Origin: Pararobbsia alpina
Lineage (GTDB): Bacteria > Pseudomonadota > Gammaproteobacteria > Burkholderiales > Burkholderiaceae
Reading direction: 5' to 3'
NCBI RefSeq assembly: GCF_902859895.1
Contig: NZ_CADIKM010000002.1
Coordinates: 310,001-374,000 of the forward strand
Length of the DNA stretch: 64,000 nt
Shown here: piece after piece, positions 60,780 through 64,000 of the stretch
How the letters are laid out: every line of letters begins with the position of its first letter
Numbering within the stretch: position 1 is the first letter of the stretch
The notes under the pieces: model-generated
What the model was told of the DNA's origin: nothing
The model's database searches: none
The model's input: only the letters and a program-made list of their open reading frames with translations
Program-made: the position numbers and the translations under genes

Positions 60780-60881
60780 AACGCCCAACCAAAACCGAAC
60801 GCCCAGAGCCCAAGGCCGGCCCCAGGAGCGGCAAAGTTGGCTCAAGGAGGCGTCGGAAACCCGTGCTCCCGGCGCCGTCGC

Positions 60882-61400
60882 CTATCGCGGCTTGGCGAAG
60901 CCGTTCTCGACCCAGGCTGCCGCGCTGCTTGCATTGAGCTTGAATGCAGCGGAGACGCGGACCTTCGCGAGCGATTCGCCGAATGCGTCTTCGGCGGCAA
61001 GCAGCGCATGCGGATCGTCCTCGTCGGGCACGATGTCGAGCGTCACATTGATCCGGCCGGTTGCCGCGTCGATGGCGACCTCCTTGTGCAATATCGCGCG
61101 CAATTGCTGTTCGTGCCGCCGCAGCACTTCCGATGCCGTCTTGACGAGGGTGTTGAACGCCGAGGTGTCGAGCGGCTTCGGATTCTTCTTGTCCCGGCCC
61201 ATCGTCCAGGGGCCGACGAGGGCGGGTTCGACCTCGCCGTCCTTGATCATCTCGACCGCCCAACCTTCGTCGTCCTCATTCTTGATGACCCGTGCGGTCC
61301 AGCCGTCGTCGCGCCAGAGCCGCGGCTCCTGTATCACCATGGAATCGGTGGAGTCAGCGGATTCGTCCGCGTCGGGGAGGATGCTCGAAAAGTCGGTCAT
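60882..61400 (-). CDS. Conserved hypothetical protein
   Basis: A 172-residue acidic protein, not recognised beyond a general resemblance to Burkholderiales hypothetical proteins. From ATG at 61400 it begins MTDFSSILPDADESADS. The middle (RLWRDDGWTARVIKNEDDE) is charged, and the C-terminal half has INVTLDIVPDEDD. No signal peptide or membrane helix is seen. Codon use fits its neighbours. It lies between the patatin gene and queC, all on the minus strand. Confidence 0.72.
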   Translation of the reverse strand: MTDFSSILPDADESADSTDSMVIQEPRLWRDDGWTARVIKNEDDEGWAVEMIKDGEVEPALVGPWTMGRDKKNPKPLDTSAFNTLVKTASEVLRRHEQQLRAILHKEVAIDAATGRINVTLDIVPDEDDPHALLAAEDAFGESLAKVRVSAAFKLNASSAAAWVENGFAKPR

Positions 61401-61464
61401 TGCGAAGTTGCCTGGATCATGGCGCCAGCGCTGAACTGGCAATCCAGTATTTTACTGGAGGCGC

Positions 61465-62451
61465 TCAATCCATTCCGAGCCGTGCGCGGATGGCGGGCAT
61501 CATCCGCTCGACTGCCGCACGCCCTTCTTCAATTGCGGGGGCCGCGTGATGGAAGTCAAAGATTCGCATTCCGCCGAGACGCGGCTGGATCAGGATGTCG
61601 GCGGGCTCGCCCGCGAGGCGACTACGGGTGATGCGGACCTGCATGATGTCGATGCTCTGGCCAATCGAACTCACTAGTGACGGGACCCGCGCGCTTGGCT
61701 TCGGCGGTGTGTGGACATCGTAGTAGGCGGGATTCGGCTCGAGCCATTTGGGCCAAGGCTTGCCATTGCGCCGCAAGGCAACGGGTGCGGCTTCGGCTTC
61801 GGCCTCCGTTTCCGTATCGGCAGCCAGCGTCTCCATGGCGACCGGCGGCGGCAGTTCCGGTGTCGGGCCGCCGAAATCGCGACCGTTGAGGATATCGTTG
61901 TTCAGGTCGATCGCGATCACACAGTCGGCCCGCATCGCACGTGCAAGCGAGACTGGCACCGGATTCGAGAGGCCGCCGTCGACGAGCCAGACGCCTTCAT
62001 GGAGGACCGGTGTAAAGATCCCGGGAATTGCAATCGATGCGCGGACTGCTTCGACGATACCGCCTTCCTGAAGCCAGACTTCGCGGCCGGTATCGAGTTC
62101 GGTCGCGACGGCCGCGAAGGGCAGGTGAAGTTCGGAGATCGAACGGCCATTGAACTGCGTGGCAAAAACGTCGATGACCTTCTTGCCGCCGAGCAGGCCG
62201 CCCGAGAAGCGCAGATCGAGCAAGCGCAACACCGTCTGCCAGGTGAGGCGCGAGACCCACTGTTCGAGCCAGTCGAGATCGCCGTTCGCATAGACCGCGC
62301 CGACCAGGGCGCCAATCGAAGTCCCGCAGATGATGTCCGGCCTGATGCCCGCGCCCTGCAGTGCACGGATGGCCCCGATATGCGCCCAGCCGCGCGCGGC
62401 ACCGCCGCCGAGCGCGAGACCGATTCTTTTGTAGCGTGGGCGACGGATCAT
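61465..62451 (-). CDS. Patatin-like phospholipase family protein (RssA-like)
   Basis: A 328-residue hydrolase. The oxyanion loop is LALGGGAARGWAHIG, the nucleophile Ser lies in CGTSIGALVGA, and the Asp in LVDGGLSNPVPV. An insert of Glu/Ala residues (about 220-235) precedes the C-terminal part. The closest group is the RssA-type bacterial patatins. ATG at 62451 is used. It would be cytosolic or membrane-associated, with acyl-hydrolase activity; the lipid substrate is not known. Confidence 0.9.
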   Translation of the reverse strand: MIRRPRYKRIGLALGGGAARGWAHIGAIRALQGAGIRPDIICGTSIGALVGAVYANGDLDWLEQWVSRLTWQTVLRLLDLRFSGGLLGGKKVIDVFATQFNGRSISELHLPFAAVATELDTGREVWLQEGGIVEAVRASIAIPGIFTPVLHEGVWLVDGGLSNPVPVSLARAMRADCVIAIDLNNDILNGRDFGGPTPELPPPVAMETLAADTETEAEAEAAPVALRRNGKPWPKWLEPNPAYYDVHTPPKPSARVPSLVSSIGQSIDIMQVRITRSRLAGEPADILIQPRLGGMRIFDFHHAAPAIEEGRAAVERMMPAIRARLGMD

Positions 62452-62529
62452 GCGGGAACTCCAGGTTATGGCGTCTCGATGGGGCAATGACGGTAAGTCA
62501 ACCAGGCCGACATCGCAGGCGAAACATGC

Positions 62530-62561
62530 AAAAAGCCCAGGAACCGAAGTTCCGGGGCTTT
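62530..62561 (-). terminator. Orphan terminator-like hairpin upstream of the patatin gene
   Basis: AAAGCCC-A-GGAAC pairs with GTTCC-G-GGGCTTT around a CGAA loop. On the minus strand five T residues follow. It lies 79 bases before the patatin start, with no minus-strand gene upstream, so it is either an attenuator in the patatin leader or the relic of a lost gene. Confidence 0.6.
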
Positions 62562-62630
62562 CCATGATACCGGTGGCCGCCGGGGCGCGTTGAGCTGTGG
62601 CGAACCTCGATCTTCGTCGACTGTGACATC

Positions 62631-62660
62631 TTGGAAACTATTGCATCCAATGCTATAGTT
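62631..62660 (+). promoter_or_regulatory. Promoter and overlapping operator of the toxin-antitoxin locus
   Basis: TTGGAA (62631-62636) and TATAGT (62654-62659), 17 bases apart and with an extended TGC before the -10, form a strong promoter. AACTATTGCAT, CCA, then ATGCTATAGTT (62636-62660) is an almost perfect inverted repeat covering the spacer and -10. This is the usual layout for autorepression by a HigA/XRE antitoxin. Confidence 0.72.
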
Positions 62661-62686
62661 TTTCTTTGGCAACAACACCAAGGCGT

Positions 62687-62833
62687 ATGGCACTCAAAGG
62701 ACAATCGGCGACGAAGCCTGTCGCAGAAGTGGAACCGGCGTCGTCACGGGTGTTCAAAACGCCGATGAGCGTCTTCGATGACCTCGTGGCAGACGGAGAA
62801 TTGCTGGAGATTTGTAAAAATGGCAAAAGCTAA
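62687..62833 (+). pseudogene. Truncated RelE/HigB-type toxin gene
   Basis: A 48-codon ORF begins MALKGQSATKPVAEVEP and then has SRVFKT, the typical start of RelE/ParE-family toxins, followed after a few residues by LVADGELLEIC, which looks like the last turn of the same family. A normal toxin has about 100-125 residues, so the middle, which holds the catalytic core, is missing. The stop overlaps the antitoxin start by 14 bases, as in intact loci. It is best read as a toxin gene gutted by an internal in-frame deletion. Confidence 0.6.
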
Positions 62834-63218
62834 AGTGAAGAATTTGGAAGCGACGCCGGCACGGTCGGTGACGCGCAAGGCGGTGCACCCACAGACTGAT
62901 TCTGGCGCCGTCTACAAGTCGGGCGGCTTGAAGTCTGTCCACAGACTGGCCTCCGCTCTGTTGAAGGTCAAGGCAATCGACAAGACCACGATGCGCGAAT
63001 ATGACGAATTGTGCCTTGCCGAGGTACCCCATTTCGACCGCGAGACGATCGTCAAGATTCGGGAGGACGCGAAGTTGAGCCAGAATGTGTTCGCTCATTA
63101 TTTGAACACCAGCACATCGACCGTACAGAAGTGGGAAACCGGCCAGAACGAACCGAGCGGAACCGCCGCGAAACTACTTCAGATCATCCAAAAGCACGGT
63201 ATTAAAGTGCTTGCCTGA
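62820..63218 (+). CDS. HigA/XRE-type antitoxin
   Basis: A 132-residue DNA-binding protein from ATG at 62820. A Lys-rich N-terminus of about 60 residues leads to a helix-turn-helix (IVKIREDAKLSQNVFAHYLN, then TSTSTVQKWETGQNEPSG) and ends KLLQIIQKHGIKVLA, as in antitoxins of the HigA/NadS group. It overlaps the truncated toxin gene and is followed by a terminator. With the toxin disabled it would act only as a repressor of its own promoter or as an anti-toxin against related systems. Confidence 0.85.
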   Translation: MAKAKVKNLEATPARSVTRKAVHPQTDSGAVYKSGGLKSVHRLASALLKVKAIDKTTMREYDELCLAEVPHFDRETIVKIREDAKLSQNVFAHYLNTSTSTVQKWETGQNEPSGTAAKLLQIIQKHGIKVLA

Positions 63219-63232
63219 TTGATAGTACGAGG

Positions 63233-63251
63233 CCGCATTGTGCGGTTTTTT
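63233..63251 (+). terminator. Rho-independent terminator of the antitoxin gene
   Basis: CCGCA and TGCGG pair around TTG and are followed by six T residues, 15 bases after the antitoxin stop. Confidence 0.85.
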
Positions 63252-63475
63252 AAATTTGGTGCCGCTATCAAGGCGAGCCGCCTCAGGACTCTTAATCGTA
63301 AGCTTCGAACCGAAGCCGCAAGTGCCGAGCGGCATTTCGCGGCCACCCGTACGCTATCCTCACAATTGCGCAATTAACACCCAAGTCGTGCGCCAGGTCG
63401 TGGCCGGTGGCGTGCACACGCCGATAAGACGCTTCAGGACAGAAGGGCTTCCGATCACCAAGGGAAGGGAGCGAT

Positions 63476-64000
63476 ATGGCTCGACTACTATCGGTGAACA
63501 TCGGACTTCCGCGAGACATCGAGTGGAAGGGGCGCACTGTGCGCACCGCGATCTGGAAGGCTTCGGTACGTGGCCGCTGCCGGGTCGGTCGCTTGAATCT
63601 GGACGGAGACGGTCAAGGCGACCTGGCAGGGCACGGCGGTGAGCAACGCGCCGTCTTCGTCTACCAGATCGAATCGTATCGTTATTGGCAGGAGCAGTTG
63701 AAGAGGACCGACTTCGTCCACGGACAGTTCGGCGAGAACTTCACAATCGAAGGACTGCCCGACGATGCCGTGTGCATCGGCGATCGATATCAGATCGGCA
63801 GCGCGCTGTTCGAGGTCACTCAGCCTCGCGTTACCTGCTATCGCGTCGGCATTCGCATGAACGAGCCCCGGATGCCGGCATTACTCACTTCCAGCGGACG
63901 GCCCGGGTTCTACTTCCGAGTCCTGCAGGAAGGTGAGGTGGGCGTCGGCGACGAAATCGTGAAGGTGGGAGAGGCGAACGAGCGGATGACCGTCGCAGAG
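63476..64000 (+). CDS. MOSC domain protein, 5' part only
   Basis: The reading frame opens with ATG at 63476 after AAGGGAAGGGA and stays open to the window edge (175 codons). The N-terminus MARLLSVNIGLPRDIEWKGR and the motifs DGDGQGDLAGHGGEQRAV, HGQFGENFTIEGL and TQPRVTCYRVGIRMN match MOSC proteins of the YiiM type, which handle sulfur or molybdenum cofactor-linked reactions. In some homologues a flavin/ferredoxin reductase domain follows, so the complete gene may be much longer. Confidence 0.87.
   Translation, partial: MARLLSVNIGLPRDIEWKGRTVRTAIWKASVRGRCRVGRLNLDGDGQGDLAGHGGEQRAVFVYQIESYRYWQEQLKRTDFVHGQFGENFTIEGLPDDAVCIGDRYQIGSALFEVTQPRVTCYRVGIRMNEPRMPALLTSSGRPGFYFRVLQEGEVGVGDEIVKVGEANERMTVAE

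Overview
The window is GC-rich chromosomal DNA with dense, short-spaced operons, typical of a member of the Burkholderiales, most likely Burkholderiaceae. The lineage call rests on gene content and order: metF next to a small holin-family membrane gene and ahcY, metK divergent from lpxL followed by dapF-DUF484-xerC, a DksA with a Cys-poor zinc-finger region, hslVU beside a RegAB-type pair, metX-metW, gatCAB divergent from mreBCD-mrdA-rodA, queCED, and a Gram-negative general porin. No rRNA, tRNA, prophage, insertion sequence or CRISPR array was seen. The window cuts one gene at each end.

Layout. 1-3090 (minus): a stressosome-type signalling operon (RsbR, RsbS, RsbT, an ATPase plus PP2C phosphatase, then a partial ATPase protein). 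3704-8504 (plus): a YtfQRT/YjfF-like sugar ABC transporter. 8598-11706 (plus): an orphan secreted protein, then the 5-oxoprolinase genes pxpBCA. 11723-17076 (minus): a TraB/GumN protein and a dipeptide-type ABC transporter without a binding protein, headed by an unrecognised 46-codon ORF. 17091-20203 (minus): metF, a holin-family protein and ahcY with an SAH riboswitch. 20368-23107 (plus): a LysR regulator and aidB. 23215-24668 (minus): metK with a SAM-II-like leader. 24791-31608 (plus): lpxL, dapF, DUF484, xerC, rlmI, a His-rich COG0523 GTPase and dksA. 31614-32818 (minus): a porin. 33345-35228 (plus): hslVU. 35341-38146 (minus): a RegA/RegB-type redox pair and an ECF sigma factor with a zinc-finger anti-sigma protein. 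38265-45092 (plus): argB, a HAD phosphatase, slmA, metX with a SAM-II-like riboswitch, metW, an AmpG-type transporter and an M48 protease. 45071-50599 (minus): PGDYG, xth, ppk2 and gatCAB. 51064-57690 (plus): the rod-shape operon mreBCD-mrdA-rodA. 57809-62451 (minus): a SEL1 protein, queCED, a conserved hypothetical gene and a patatin. 62631-63251 (plus): a toxin-antitoxin locus with a gutted toxin and an intact antitoxin. 63476-64000 (plus): the start of a MOSC-domain gene.

The most notable pattern is RNA control of the methyl cycle. ahcY carries a clear SAH aptamer. The metK and metX leaders share a SAM-II-like core, including a nearly identical 3' AAATTC-GCTAAAGCG block, and each aptamer begins at its predicted transcription start. 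The metX leader also contains a hairpin set that could switch access to its ribosome binding site. SAM synthesis (metK), SAH removal (ahcY) and homocysteine or methionine supply (metX, metW, metF) could therefore all sense SAM or SAH within this one region.

Other points worth a second look are the RegA-type half-site pair upstream of regB, the decayed toxin beside a live antitoxin with an operator embedded in its promoter, the 46-codon ORF coupled to dppB, a seven-copy 9-bp repeat inside the dppD-like gene, several AAGCCC-type tandem repeats between operons, and long low-complexity tails on MreC and MrdA. All calls come from reading the sequence by eye. Family names rest on recognised motifs and gene order, not on database searches.
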